From Paraphysomonas bandaiensis (Eukaryota > Chrysophyceae): a DNA stretch of 64,000 bases. How positions within the stretch are numbered: the first letter of the stretch is position 1; each line of letters starts with the position of its first letter. The notes beneath the pieces are model-generated. The model worked only from the letters and a program-made list of their open reading frames with translations. It was not told the origin of the DNA and did not search any database. Shown one piece after another: positions 11,301 through 22,100 of this stretch. The stretch is from contig CBFFRP010000413.1 in the NCBI GenBank assembly GCA_965644295.1, positions 1-64,000 of the forward strand, given 5' to 3'. The translations under genes were made by a program, and so were the position numbers.

Positions 11301-11894
11301 GTGAGAATTTGAAGGGTGTAGTAGTGTTATCTTTACGCCAGACGCTACACTTCTGAAAAGCGCAAGACTTATATTTTTGACAAGAAGTGAATCAATATCC
11401 ATATCTCTGTAATTTTCTCGTACATACAGTTGTGAAACAGCGTGGATATTATATAGTATGTGTTTAGGTTGTGGATTGATTTTCTGCGCACCTTTTACGA
11501 AATATACCTTCTCCAAATGAATATCTGCCAATACTTGTATTTAACAATTTTTTTACAGCTAAAGAATCCACCGGTTGTGGTTCTCGATGAAGCAACCTCT
11601 GCTCTAGACACCATTACAGAACTTTCTGTTCAGGAGGCCCTTAACACTCTCGGTCAACACCGCACAGTAATTGTTATTGCGCACCGATTGTCAACTATCA
11701 TGAATGCTGATCAGATCGTTGTCATGGACGAAGGGGCTATTGTTGAAAAAGGAACTCATGAAGACTTGTTGCAGATTAGTAATGGACTGTATGCCTCTTT
11801 ATGGCAGCGGCAGTTTAAGTCAGATAGTCCGGAAATCGTATCGACACGAGTAGAGCGAATGGATAAAGTGGGTATTGCGGAACTGTCGCATTGA
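8372..11894 (+). CDS. ABC half-transporter, ABCB6/HMT1- or ATM1-like, with zinc-ribbon linker
   Basis: Fourteen coding exons join in frame to 731 residues: 8372-8815, 8879-9007, 9073-9242, 9362-9428, 9490-9530, 9632-9792, 9949-10152, 10204-10398, 10523-10606, 10729-10889, 10962-10996, 11046-11148, 11235-11300 and 11559-11894. The layout is one membrane domain (about residues 30-385) and one nucleotide-binding domain. The NBD has Walker A GHSGSGKT (502-509), Q-loop GIVPQDT (Q550), signature LSGGE (606-610), Walker B VVVLDEA (D630/E631) and H-loop His662. Family landmarks are [22 protein letters not shown], and [19 protein letters not shown]. Such half-transporters dimerise in mitochondrial, vacuolar or endosomal membranes and move heme/porphyrin precursors, glutathione complexes or metal-thiol conjugates; substrate here is unknown. 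ABCB6/HMT1 is favoured over ATM1 by [11 protein letters not shown]. Two oddities stand out: a Cys-rich insert (C415, C418, C429, C432) between the two domains, and a GC-AG intron at 9008-9072. The start is the first in-frame ATG; a TMD0 or targeting exon upstream may be missing. Confidence 0.85.
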
Positions 11895-12748
11895 TAGTTG
11901 TCTTGGTACCAAATCACCGCTCTTGAAAGTATGATTCAGTACTTTAAAATAAATTCAGAAGTGCATTTATTTGAAGTATGAAACCCTTTATGCATGATAT
12001 ACTCACTGTATTCATGCGGACTAAACAGTACTGCATCGAGTACAGACACATAACAATACTACAGTTGTGCCTTTGTAGCAGGAATGAAAGGTGACAAAAC
12101 CAGGGGAGATTTAATCCCTTTATTGACTGACCATTTCTTATCTTCCATGTGCACAGGCGACAGTGGATAGGAAATAGCACAAATACATTCGTGCAACATC
12201 TGTAACTGATTTCTCTTCAATCTATTCATATCTGTGCACCTATTTCCACATATAGCTAATACTTGAAACAGTTTCCCAGCCATAATTAGCTAATTTTTAC
12301 CATATACTATGTATTGGATGTCCAGTCTTCAATTTTTCCAACATTTAATTGTAGTACTCCGCTCTCCACTCTATCTAGCAGCATACAGAGATATACATAC
12401 TTTCATACTCGCTCCAGATACCCTCCTGGTCCTGTAGCTTCCATCAAGTCGGGGTAATACCAAAACCTGGTGTAATGTGTAGTTAATAGAACCTGGTTAA
12501 ATTTTGATGGCGGTCTGAATACGGTATAACTATAGACTACTCAGGCATACTTACACACAACATCAAACAACAAGCACACACATACATATATCCATGACCA
12601 CAGATACAGCAACATGTCACCCATACATTCCCTGCAATGTGGATGTATAATATAAATAATGCTCAGACATCCAAGGAAGTTTAAGCCCTATATCACTGTG
12701 GCTGGCGGCACACAGTAATGGTCGGCGGTCACTGCGTATGGTTCGGGG
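11895..12748. other. Intergenic; weak small ORF and one direct-repeat copy
   Basis: A complete 74-codon minus-strand frame at 12059-12283 has ordinary codon composition (begins MAGKLFQVLAICGN) but no recognisable family, so I leave it uncalled. Near 12541-12575 lies the first copy of a 35-bp direct repeat whose second copy falls in the Cys-rich gene at 12791-12825. The rest is AT-rich with no clear signal. Confidence 0.4.
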
Positions 12749-12825
12749 TTACCCGGTTATCATCATAGCACAACTATTTCGCATACATACCCAGGCATAC
12801 TTACACACAACATCAAACAGCAAGC
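12541..12825. repeat. 35-bp direct repeat, copies 250 bp apart
   Basis: CAGGCATACTTACACACAAC, followed by ATCAAACA(A/G)CAAGC, occurs at 12542-12575 and 12792-12825 with a single difference. On the minus strand each copy contains a strong splice donor (GTGT then GTAAGTATG) at the end of the same coding words (LLFDVV). This looks like duplication of an exon end together with its intron start. Confidence 0.75.
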
Positions 12826-13640
12826 TGTCCTGATACTTCCTCCTTAACTCGGATAAAGCGGAACCTACATTGCACTTCCCACAGCAGTGCTTGAACTTAC
12901 GACGTTTGACGTGCTTGTACACATTTCGCCACAGCTCTAAAAAAGAGCGCTCAGAAAGCGAATCTCTGCTATTATCAAAAGCACTCATATCATTAACGTA
13001 TTCATCGTAGATGCTATGCTTTGTCGATTGGTCAAGGTGAACTTCCTCGGTACCACAAGGAGGGCAATCGCCAACCAAACTGAAAAAGTACTGCATCCAT
13101 GCTACAGCAATAAGAGAAGACACACTATTAGGCATATTTACGTTTCCCAGCATCTCCACGGAAAGCTTGATGTCATTATACGAATCAGCAAACTTCAACA
13201 AGTCTTTGCTCGAACGAAACTCCGCAGGTATCGCGGAACGATCGTTGAAGGAAGCAGTTACACAAGTATAACCCGCCTTCATCATTGACGCAATATTATC
13301 AACATATACCACTTCGAGATACAGTAGGCACTCAGAAAACCTTGCCGACAGACACGTGTGGCAAGTGCCCAAGTACCAGCAATAAAATTTAGCTCTTGTA
13401 CTTACCGCACACAGTTACGCGGCACTCAAATGATCGGCACTTATCAAGAAAATACTGCTTCCGCTGCTCTGCATTCTTCCTTCTTGCCACCTCTTTCATA
13501 CAATCATTCATAAGGTCCTGCGTTTCGTCCAGGTATGTATCGTTCAACGCACGGTAAATTGTACAACCCTCACAAGCGCAACATAGGACACATATGAGGT
13601 GACACAGCATGCCTGCTGGTGGGCTGTTTTCAAAAGACAT
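12749..13640 (-). CDS. Cys-rich protein of unknown function, two exons
   Basis: Two consecutive minus-strand frames join in phase if the strong donor TGCG/GTAAGT (exon end 13406) is spliced to a weak acceptor (exon start 13311): exons 13640-13406 and 13311-12749, 265 residues. The first exon is Cys-rich (LCHLICVLCCACEGC) and helical. The second contains FLELWRNVYKHVKRRKFKHC and CGKC followed by a basic helix. That Trp-rich then CxxC arrangement recalls Cys-rich regions seen ahead of integrase-like domains in some algal and oomycete mobile elements, but this is a resemblance, not an identification. The frame also contains a good splice donor at about 12799 (inside the direct repeat), so the true 3' end may lie in further exons downstream and the terminal ~15 codons may be read-through. 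The start is the ATG at 13640. Confidence 0.5.
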
Positions 13641-13753
13641 TTCATCTACCGCAACAACAAAATGAAGATGTAATTATTGTGATTATATAATATTTTAATC
13701 AATATAATATATTATATAAAATACACAATACACGAATAATAATACACACTTCC

Positions 13754-13848
13754 GTCACACTAGTCCGCTGGTGCTGTAACCTGTTGACGCGGAGCAGCAT
13801 ACAACCGTCAAACTAGTCAGCTAATAATGCTGTAACCTGTTGACGCGG
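13754..13848. repeat. Tandem pair of ~42-bp units
   Basis: CGTCA(C/A)ACTAGTC(C/A)GCT...TGCTGTAACCTGTTGACGCGG appears at 13754-13793 and again at 13806-13848, the two copies differing by a small insertion. It lies immediately before the minisatellite. Confidence 0.8.
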
Positions 13849-13854
13849 TGCATG

Positions 13855-13990
13855 TGTGTATATACGAGTGGATTGGTGTTATATATATACATATCTGTGT
13901 ATATATGAGTGGATTGGTGTTATATATATACATATCTGTGTGTATATATGAGTGGAATGGTGTTATATATACATATCTGTGTGTATATAT
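13855..13990. repeat. Minisatellite, ~41-bp unit, about 3.3 copies
   Basis: The unit begins GTGTATATATGAGTGGATTG and continues GTGTTATATATATACATATCT. It is repeated head to tail with few differences: the first copy reads ACGAGTGG, and the third reads GTGGAATGG. Frames read across it encode the same repeated peptide (YITP.HSYIHTDMY) and are an artefact of the repeat. Confidence 0.85.
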
Positions 13991-15243
13991 AGTAGAGATA
14001 ATTATAAAGTAAAGATACAGTATTATTAACAATATGAAGAAAATTATTATTTATAATAGTTTAAACTACGTTTTTACATATTACTTCAGTGTTACAGCAA
14101 TAAGGTTACCGACTACCAACTACACATATTATACAGTATATATAATATTATACTGTTCAAGCTATTCATCAGTCATAAGCATAAAGCTACTCTTTGTACG
14201 ACACCCCGCTACTACGTCGACGGTTTCTAGTCAAAATTGGTATATAATGCAATAATCCCCATGCCACTACATCTGTCTCCGGTGTCTCCTATTCTGTTTC
14301 TGTGTATCTCCATCTCGAAGTCCCCTGAGACTTTTCTTTTCACCTCTCTTCAGCTAACTCTCCGTTGATCACTGTCCAGCCTTTTATCTTTACTACTGTA
14401 GTATTTGCATATAGAGGTCATATTTGCTGTCTGCGTCGCCGCATGTAGCCTATCAACTTATTAAATCAACGTTATCAAAACTTCACCAGAGGTTTCGACC
14501 ATTATTTCACCAGGGGTTGTTGATCACATCTGGAGTGGAAGTGGCCTTGAGGAGGTAAGGATGTTGGGAAGGTGCAGAACCCTCAACAAAGTTAGAACCT
14601 TCTGCCCATTCATATAGCCGAATGCTTGAATGTTGCAAGGGGCACTATATAATTAGAGTCACTTACGTAGAGGTTTGTTAGCCCTGAATAATAAACAGGC
14701 CTCCGCGAATGGGTTCACCTTAAGGGCATATACGGGGTATTGGACTGCCTGCTGCTTAAGTCAAGCATCCGGGCTGTTCACTTAAGGTGCAGAATGTGGG
14801 ATGCTCTGTCGACATAGGGAATGTACCTGTGAAGTTGGTTGCGTTGCCGGGGTGTGTCGGTTGGTGTCTCGACTTGTAAAATCATATGTGCGATGTATTC
14901 GCTAGGGGATTAACAACCCGAACATTGAATTTCCAAGATATGATAATAATATTGATTAGTAGAAGAGAAAATATAAATTTAGTGAATGATTTTGAATGAT
15001 AAGAGATGGTGATCATAACATTAATATATTTAGCAAGTTTATTGCATATGTTTAATCATTCTAATGTCAATTATGATTGATTTCAATTAAATGACAAATA
15101 ATCGATACGCAGCCCTGATGACTACCGGCATATTTTGCAATATCTTGACATTATTATGTCATTAATATCTACACCTTACGCACTGCTAAGATTCACCTGA
15201 CATAATTGTACTGCATAGACTGTAAAAGATATAAACAAAACTG
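13991..15243. other. Intergenic with fragments of dispersed elements
   Basis: No gene is supported. The stretch holds an inverted fragment of the dispersed structured repeat (14540-14795). At 15101-15117 the word GATACGCAGCCCTG matches the terminal repeat of the hAT element at 38902-39627. The upstream AT-rich sequence (TCAATTATGATTGATTTCAA) resembles its subterminal region, so this is probably the stub of another copy. Confidence 0.5.
14540..14795 (-). repeat. Dispersed structured repeat, fragment H (inverted)
   Basis: Read on the minus strand, this segment matches the 3' half of the copies at 56700-56990 and 61130-61440. Shared words are AGGTGAACAGCCCGGATGCT, GACTTAAGCAGCAGGCAG, CAATACCCCG, GCATTCGGCTATATGAATGG and GGGCAGAAGG. 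It is diverged by several indels, lacks the stem-rich 5' core and is therefore a truncated copy. Confidence 0.7.
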
Positions 15244-15471
15244 ATGCCTGCGCATTTGATGGATAACAGTGGTAGTGGCGTTGATTTGGCTACTCTGCAC
15301 CAGCGAATACCCTGTGGTCGTAAAGTATACAATGCATCCAGTATACTTCACTTGCTCATGAAGTACTCGAGTGCTGGTAGTGCAGATATACCGAAACGAG
15401 ATTACTTAGAAGTAGAAGATGGTGTTGAAATTAGTATAATTGGTTCGTGCCCTAATATAGCCAACAAATAG
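15244..15471 (+). CDS. Small hypothetical ORF
   Basis: This 75-codon frame runs from ATG to TAG (starts MPAHLMDNSGSGVD, ends SIIGSCPNIANK). It has balanced composition unlike the surrounding AT-rich DNA. There is no recognisable domain and no partner exon with clear splice sites. It lies downstream of the hAT stub at 15101-15117 and upstream of a structured-repeat copy, so it may be a leftover exon of a mobile element. It could equally be a chance frame. Confidence 0.25.
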   Translation: MPAHLMDNSGSGVDLATLHQRIPCGRKVYNASSILHLLMKYSSAGSADIPKRDYLEVEDGVEISIIGSCPNIANK

Positions 15472-16175
15472 CATGTCTTTATATTGTTAATTTATGGTGG
15501 ACGTATATCACTAGGATATATATTTAGCATTGCCAAAATGGTTGAATTGGCTTGCCATTATACCTTATGAGATTGACTCGTCTGGTCAATCCGAACCATA
15601 TATTCTGCTCGCCAACAGCAATAGCAACGCGTCACGCATATAGTCAACCTTGTTATTTATAAATTCAAGTTCATTATCATTTTAACATGTAGTGCCACTA
15701 ATATTGGTGGAACTATTCACCCTAGCCATTCTGATGTGGTTGAATGATGAATGATACATCCTCCACGTCAGGTAGTATACTAATATAATACGTTACATAA
15801 TCCTATCATCATAATATATTCAAGAAATATTTCATCTGAATTAAACATTGCAACTATAGCACATAGCAGTTGTGAATGTCTGATTATTAGCAATAGGCGT
15901 GAAAGAGTCAGAACTAATGTAGCAAACAATTTAACTAACTATTGCTAAACTCTGATATCCAACTATTTAGCGCTATGAAAGCTACTTGTGAGTCACCGCA
16001 AGCACCGAGGTGCATCCACTTTCGCTTAATCACTCAAAGCAAACGCAGTGAGAAAGCAGAATGTTGACATACCTGACATCTGCTGACTTCAGGATGATGG
16101 ATAACAAAATTACAGCTTCAGCATGATTACATACCACCAACAGTTACTCGTTTAATTACTTGCTGTTTAATTAAC
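15472..16175. other. Downstream flank of the dynein gene with a repeat copy
   Basis: From 15472 to 15880 nothing is recognisable. From 15881 to 16095 lies a copy of the dispersed structured repeat, annotated separately. About 80 bp then separate it from the dynein stop codon and must hold the dynein 3' untranslated region. Confidence 0.5.
15881..16095 (+). repeat. Dispersed structured repeat, copy B (5' half)
   Basis: It starts ATTATTAGCAATAGGCGTG and carries the conserved core (TGAAAGCTACTTGTGAGTCA, CCGCAAGCACCGAGGTGCAT, CCACTTTCGC). The common tail CTCAAAGCAAACGCAGTGAG and CCTGACATCTGCTGACTTCA follows. It stops at about 16095, so the 3' half present in copies E and F is absent. Confidence 0.85.
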
Positions 16176-19100
16176 TCATGAGAAATACTGCATTATCAGT
16201 CCCACTCCACGTTGAGCCCAAACATAGCGCGGAATATTAGGGGGCTGTGGGACAAGCACCTCCACAACAAGGGACGATCTCATTTCATTCATATAAACTG
16301 GTAGAGTCATGTATTCTGTGTGCGGCCGGTCACATCTTCTTCGCCACCGTAGTCGCGATGCCGGCAAACGACACTGAATCTCAGATGATAACTGAAGGCC
16401 ATCCTGTGGTATCCACATTGCACTTTCAAGCAACAACTTGGAAATAACTGTGTCATGAACACCCTCCACCTCTTCCTCACCAATATCCAAATACAATTCT
16501 AATTCTTCCAAGCTCCACTTGTACTCCTGCATAGGTCACTTTAAATCCCAGTGTAAGGGTGTAGTACCTCGTTACCTGCGCTGTGTTTTGTCTAGTTGCA
16601 GTTATAAATGCTTCAGGAGAAAACATTCCTCCCAACCAAAAAGGAATTCTCACAGAGATGCGTGACTTTTGGTCAAAATACGCGGTGTAATCACGCAGCT
16701 GTTCACAACGATTCGCAAGATCAGTTATCCAAGCACCAACACTAATATTTTGAGCCGTTATATACTGCTGTTTCCATTGTATTGGAACCAATCCCTTAGA
16801 AAAGCTATGAAGCAGCGACCTACTATAATTCGTTGCTTTTACTCTTCCGTCACAGTACGACCTATGTTATGTTAACATGGAAAAACGAAATGTTGTACGA
16901 ATATTACCTTACAGCATGTATATCTTGCCGTACTTTCTGAAGTACGGACCGTCCCCTATGAACTTCTCTAGCTAGGTAACGTTCAAGTGGCGTGGAACAC
17001 ACGTCATATGACAACGCAACATCAAGGACAGGAATGAGATCTTCACCAGGAAGTGCATTCAGCCATATAGACAGCGTCTCGCACATTGACATCAACTGTG
17101 GCTTGACGTCACCTTCAGTAGTTGATACGTGCTCTGCATCATCGAGAACTCCCTGAACAACACTGATATGAGAAAGAATCCGTTGGCCCATCAAAGACTG
17201 CAGCTGATTTTCTGCAGTCACTGGTAATCCAAGCCATGAGGGAGAATTTTTGTCGGGAAGACAATCTACCCATTCATAAAAATACTGTGGCACAGACATT
17301 AAGTTTACCATGCTGTAAAAAAGAAACCTTACCTCACGTCCAATGCGATCTGGCAACGTTACGAGAGGGGAAGTATCACCAGATGCTACAACTTCCGAAG
17401 CAATTGCAGTATTCGCCCCATAATTTTCAGGGCAAAATACAGTGTTGATGAATGAGTCCAAGGCAGCCTATGAAAATGACATTTATCAAAACAACTACAT
17501 AAGAATATACAATGAACCTGGTCAAAAGGATTATCTATTCTCCCACCATACAACGATTGAGATAAAGTTACACGCAAGGCTTTCCAAGGAATATCAGTAG
17601 GAGAAATGTGCATTTTTTTCCCAGCAACAATATCGACCCACTCGTCAATACAATTCACAGCACACATAGTATCTGCCTCACTGAACTCGTAACGTTTTGT
17701 CCAACCCAGTGGTGAGTAACGCAATCGTTCTTGCACAACAGCGTTAAACCATGCCAAAAGCGCGTATAGTCTGCTACGTTCTGTAGGCGAGCGATCAACT
17801 CTCGAACCCTCAACAGATACCAAAAACTTTCGTATATTCGCTTTTATACCAGTCGACGCTTCTACAAATATTACATCAGATGCACGCAAAAGCGACGTCG
17901 GTAAACTGGAATTTGCTTCACAGGTCAAAAACAGTCTAAAATCTGTATGTACCGCTAGCCCGTGAAGTTTCTTTTCCAAGGCGTTCAGCCAGTCAGGACA
18001 CAAGTGAACATTACGCAAGAGAACCCATGATCCACTCTTCGAGGATTGTGATATAATCCGTTCAGCCTCTGAAAACCCTTCTGCAGAGCCCATTGCTACT
18101 TGTAAGAGCGACTTGTTAAGCTTACTCGCTAGTGAATCAACCTTTGCAGATGCATCCTGTCCAACATCAGAACACAACATCAGCGGAACAGAACTACTTG
18201 AATCCTGTTCAACTAGTTCACGTAAATTGAACTGAGAATACTCCCTCCACTTAAAATCTTCACCTAATGTAATGGCAACATAATTTTCAATAGTCGACAT
18301 AAGACGATCGGGTCGAAGAACTCTTATAAGCATAATTTTTAAAAGCGCCACTCTTTCAATTGAAGTACCGGAAGGTATCCAATCTACAGGGAAAATATTC
18401 TCAGGGCTCTCAGATGTGTATGCTTCTTTCCACTGCCGACGTGCTTCAAGCGTTCCACTATCCATACTATCTAATAGAGCAGTAAAAGATTCCAACTGAG
18501 ATAGCGACAACAACTGTTTGGCAGTTGATTCTGTCAATTGATGATCAAGAATACAGTGCTTACATCGCTCCAACAACGAGTTATTGTGAACAATAGGTGA
18601 AATACCACGGAAAAGTAAATCGGACTCACTGTCATTTAACACTTTTGAGTTATCAGATTGCGTACATATTTGAGCCAATCTAGTGACAAATAAAAGCTTA
18701 TCTTCAAATTTTAAACTCCTGAGAACACGCCGGGATATTTCTTCGAAAAAAAGACGCTGCAAACAACGTAGGCGTGACATTGGTTCCGACTGCGCTGAAT
18801 TATTCCTTCCAGCGCGACGTAGCATATCCTCAACAACTGTCAAAAAAAATTGAAGGCTGAATTGATACAAGAAGCTGACATCTGCAAGCCTCTCAAGAGT
18901 AAAAAACACAGATGACATTGATACAGCAAGTGGCTCGTACAAATTAGATATCGATTTCATTTCATCCATTATTTCGGCAGTCGAATGAACTTCTCTGCTG
19001 AGATCCGCTGCCTCAGCTTTAATATTCTCCAATGTGTTTACCAATGTATCATCATCCAATATAGCACCCTGTACTGCACTAATTTTATTCAAGAGTTCCT

Positions 19101-22100
19101 CCTCCAACTCGCGTAGTTTAACACTCTGTTCACTCTGCACGCGTTGCAACTCAGTTCGCCGGTTGTCAACATCTGGCCTTTCGGAATGCAGTATTTTCGA
19201 AAGTACCTGAGCTTCAAGTGATGCAGGTGTAACTGTGAAATTTACCATCGTTACTCGCGAACAGAGATCTGGGGCAAATCGAGCCTGTGGATTTCTTGAC
19301 GTTAATATAATCAAGAATTGAGGGGAGTAATCAATATCTTCCGATCCAATTCTGACAAGTGTCCTTCCACCAGTTTTCTGAAACTCCTTATTCAAAACTG
19401 GGTTCAATATTGGGTCCAGGTTTTCAACATCCTCCACAAGTAAAGGTGTTCCAAATCGCACAGCACTAGCGAGAGTCTTAAAAAAAGATGAATCTAAAAA
19501 CGACGTTTTCGTAATTCGCCTTTCAGAGTACTTTCGCATAAAGAAATCGACAGCTTGACCAGAAGGATCAACAACCATTGGAAACCTGTAAAACCTCTCC
19601 AATATAATGCAATTTTGGACCGCCAAATCATCTGTGGACAAGCCATAACTCTTCCACTGCAATATATCTGAAGGTGTGCTTAAGTAATCCGTAAAGTCAA
19701 TATCTGGTTGAAACGGAACACCGAACGATTCCAATTCATCACACCAGACATGAAATAAAGTTCGTCTGGTCTTATGGTCAAAAATTCCAGAGTAGGTGAG
19801 AAATGCTGATGCAAGAAGGCAGTCCCCTAATAAGGTCGACATTTGGACATCAAATGATGTGGAAACAGTTTGCCAACGTTCCTTTTCTTCATTAAGTGAA
19901 TTCAGAAGGGCTTCAGCTCGTGCAACTTTCTTAGACACGGTCATCATCTCACTACGAATAGTCTCCGTATCACGAATAGCTTTCGCATACTCAGCCTTAT
20001 ATTGTGTAATAGACTCTTCAAGGTCTGAAACTTGTGCAACTGCCTCGCTATGTTTGCAAAGAAGTTCTTTGGATTTTTCTTCCAGACTTTCAACTTCATC
20101 GCGAAGGGGTTTAATCTTACGAAGTATTGTAGAATAATTAATTTGGCTTTGAGCCCACATATACAGTGGTCCACATGCCTTCGACGCACGATCAACAGAA
20201 ACGTAGTCTAACTCAGGATTATTTAAGTGCTCCTGGACTTTTTTAACCTGTTTCGAATTCAGAGTCATTGGATTAAAATTGACCACAGTAGAAATGAAGT
20301 CATCTCGTCTGATAACCTTCCGAATCTCAGCCCATTCTGTAGATTTTTCACCGATCATGATGCTAACCATTTCCATCGTCAACTGAACTGCCAGGGGTGG
20401 TCGTGCCAGTGCTCTCACCTCATCCAGTTGTGCTTTGCGAATATTTTGAACACTTTGTTTAGCAGATTGCAATGCTGGCTCCGCCTCGGATAATTCACTC
20501 TCAACAGCCTCTTTGCGAACTCTAATTTCTTCATTTTGCTGAGTTAATTCCGCTGTCAACTTCTCAGCAATTGATTTCCTTTGTTCCGCTTCGTTCTGCT
20601 TCTCTACCATTTGTGATAACTTCAAATTAGCTTCTGAATCTTTCTCGCGCAAAACGTTCTCTTTCGCAACCATTTCTTGCCTATAAACATTTTACACAGC
20701 GAATTTTTGCGTATAAAAACTAAACAAATATTACCTTAGCGTTGTAACTTGAGTTTGCGTTTCCAAAAGCTTAGTCAAACCAGTTCTAATATGAGTTTGT
20801 TGATCTTCTAAGCACACCCGCTTCTCCTGCTCCACAGTGACAAATTTCCGAATTAAATCCAAGAAATCCCTTACAATAAATGTTATGATGATAAAACGAA
20901 ACCATAATAAGACCTTGGCGATAAATAATGTTGTCTTCCCGTAACCTTTCCAAGCTTCAGGGTTTGATTCTTAACACTGATGTGAATGCCAACAAGAGAC
21001 GCAGCAATTGCTTCATGCAAACCCAACTCAGTGGATAACGTACTTTCTTGAACTGACAACAAAAGTTCAGTAGGATTATCAGGGCATACGTAAGTCGTGT
21101 AGCCAGTGTCAACTTGATTGGTGAATTCGTATCCCACTTGAGCAAGAGCATTTCGACTCCATGTACCGCACCAGTTAACAACACACCTGTTAAACAATGC
21201 CGGTGACGTCGTGCATCTACTACTAAAATCGGTCGACGAAGGATTCATGGTAAAGACAACATGCAAATTTCGCTGCACTGATCTTGTGAACCTTCTCCAG
21301 AGTTCATCTTCAGTTTCTGACAGAGAACCCTCTCTCTGGATTATAGTATTTTGGCATGATGAGATCAAATGAGCTAAGTCGTCGCCTTCAAAAAGTCCAG
21401 GAACTTCCCCTGATGCTAAAAGAGCATTCATGCGCTCTAGAAATGCACTCGACAAAGCATTACTTTCATCAAAAATAAAGCAGACCTTCTCTCCGTCAAC
21501 ACCGACACGTTTCAAAAGCGACCTTAAATCTTCATCGAAATTCTCCAGGGTGTATTTATTATTCGCTTTAATTTGAAAAATGGAAAGGCCATTCATCCAT
21601 GATACAAACCTGCTAAGTACGGTCTTGCCAACCCCAGATTCACCTACCAATAACAAGTGCCCCATCGGGTGCCGTAAGACATTGTCGATTCGTAACACAT
21701 GCTCAAGAACATCATCGAATATCACCAGGGGAACATCTAACTCTTCCTCATAGAATACTTTCAATCTAGCAGCCACAAACTCATGTAATTCATCTCGTGA
21801 CACACTTTGATAACGTTTACTTAGCCAATTACTGTACAGCATAGGACGCTGCAGACAAACGGCCACATCTACAGCAGGAAAATACTCCGCAGCAACGCGA
21901 TCCAACTCAGTATTGCACCATGATTTTTCCTCCATAGAAATAAGTCTGTCGTGGAACAACCGCAGGGCTTCGTGTGCCCACAGACGAACTAACTCTTCTA
22001 ACGTCATTGCTTCCAGCGGCTCCATAGCCTCATACATAGCCCTTACCCATCGACTGAGTTCCCTTGGAGAATATATATACTGCGGAGCAGTGTCTGGTGT

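Noticed and set aside
13817-14032. 71-codon minus-strand frame with repeated YITP.HSYIHTDMY
   Set aside because: It is a translation of the minisatellite unit; the repeat explains it fully.
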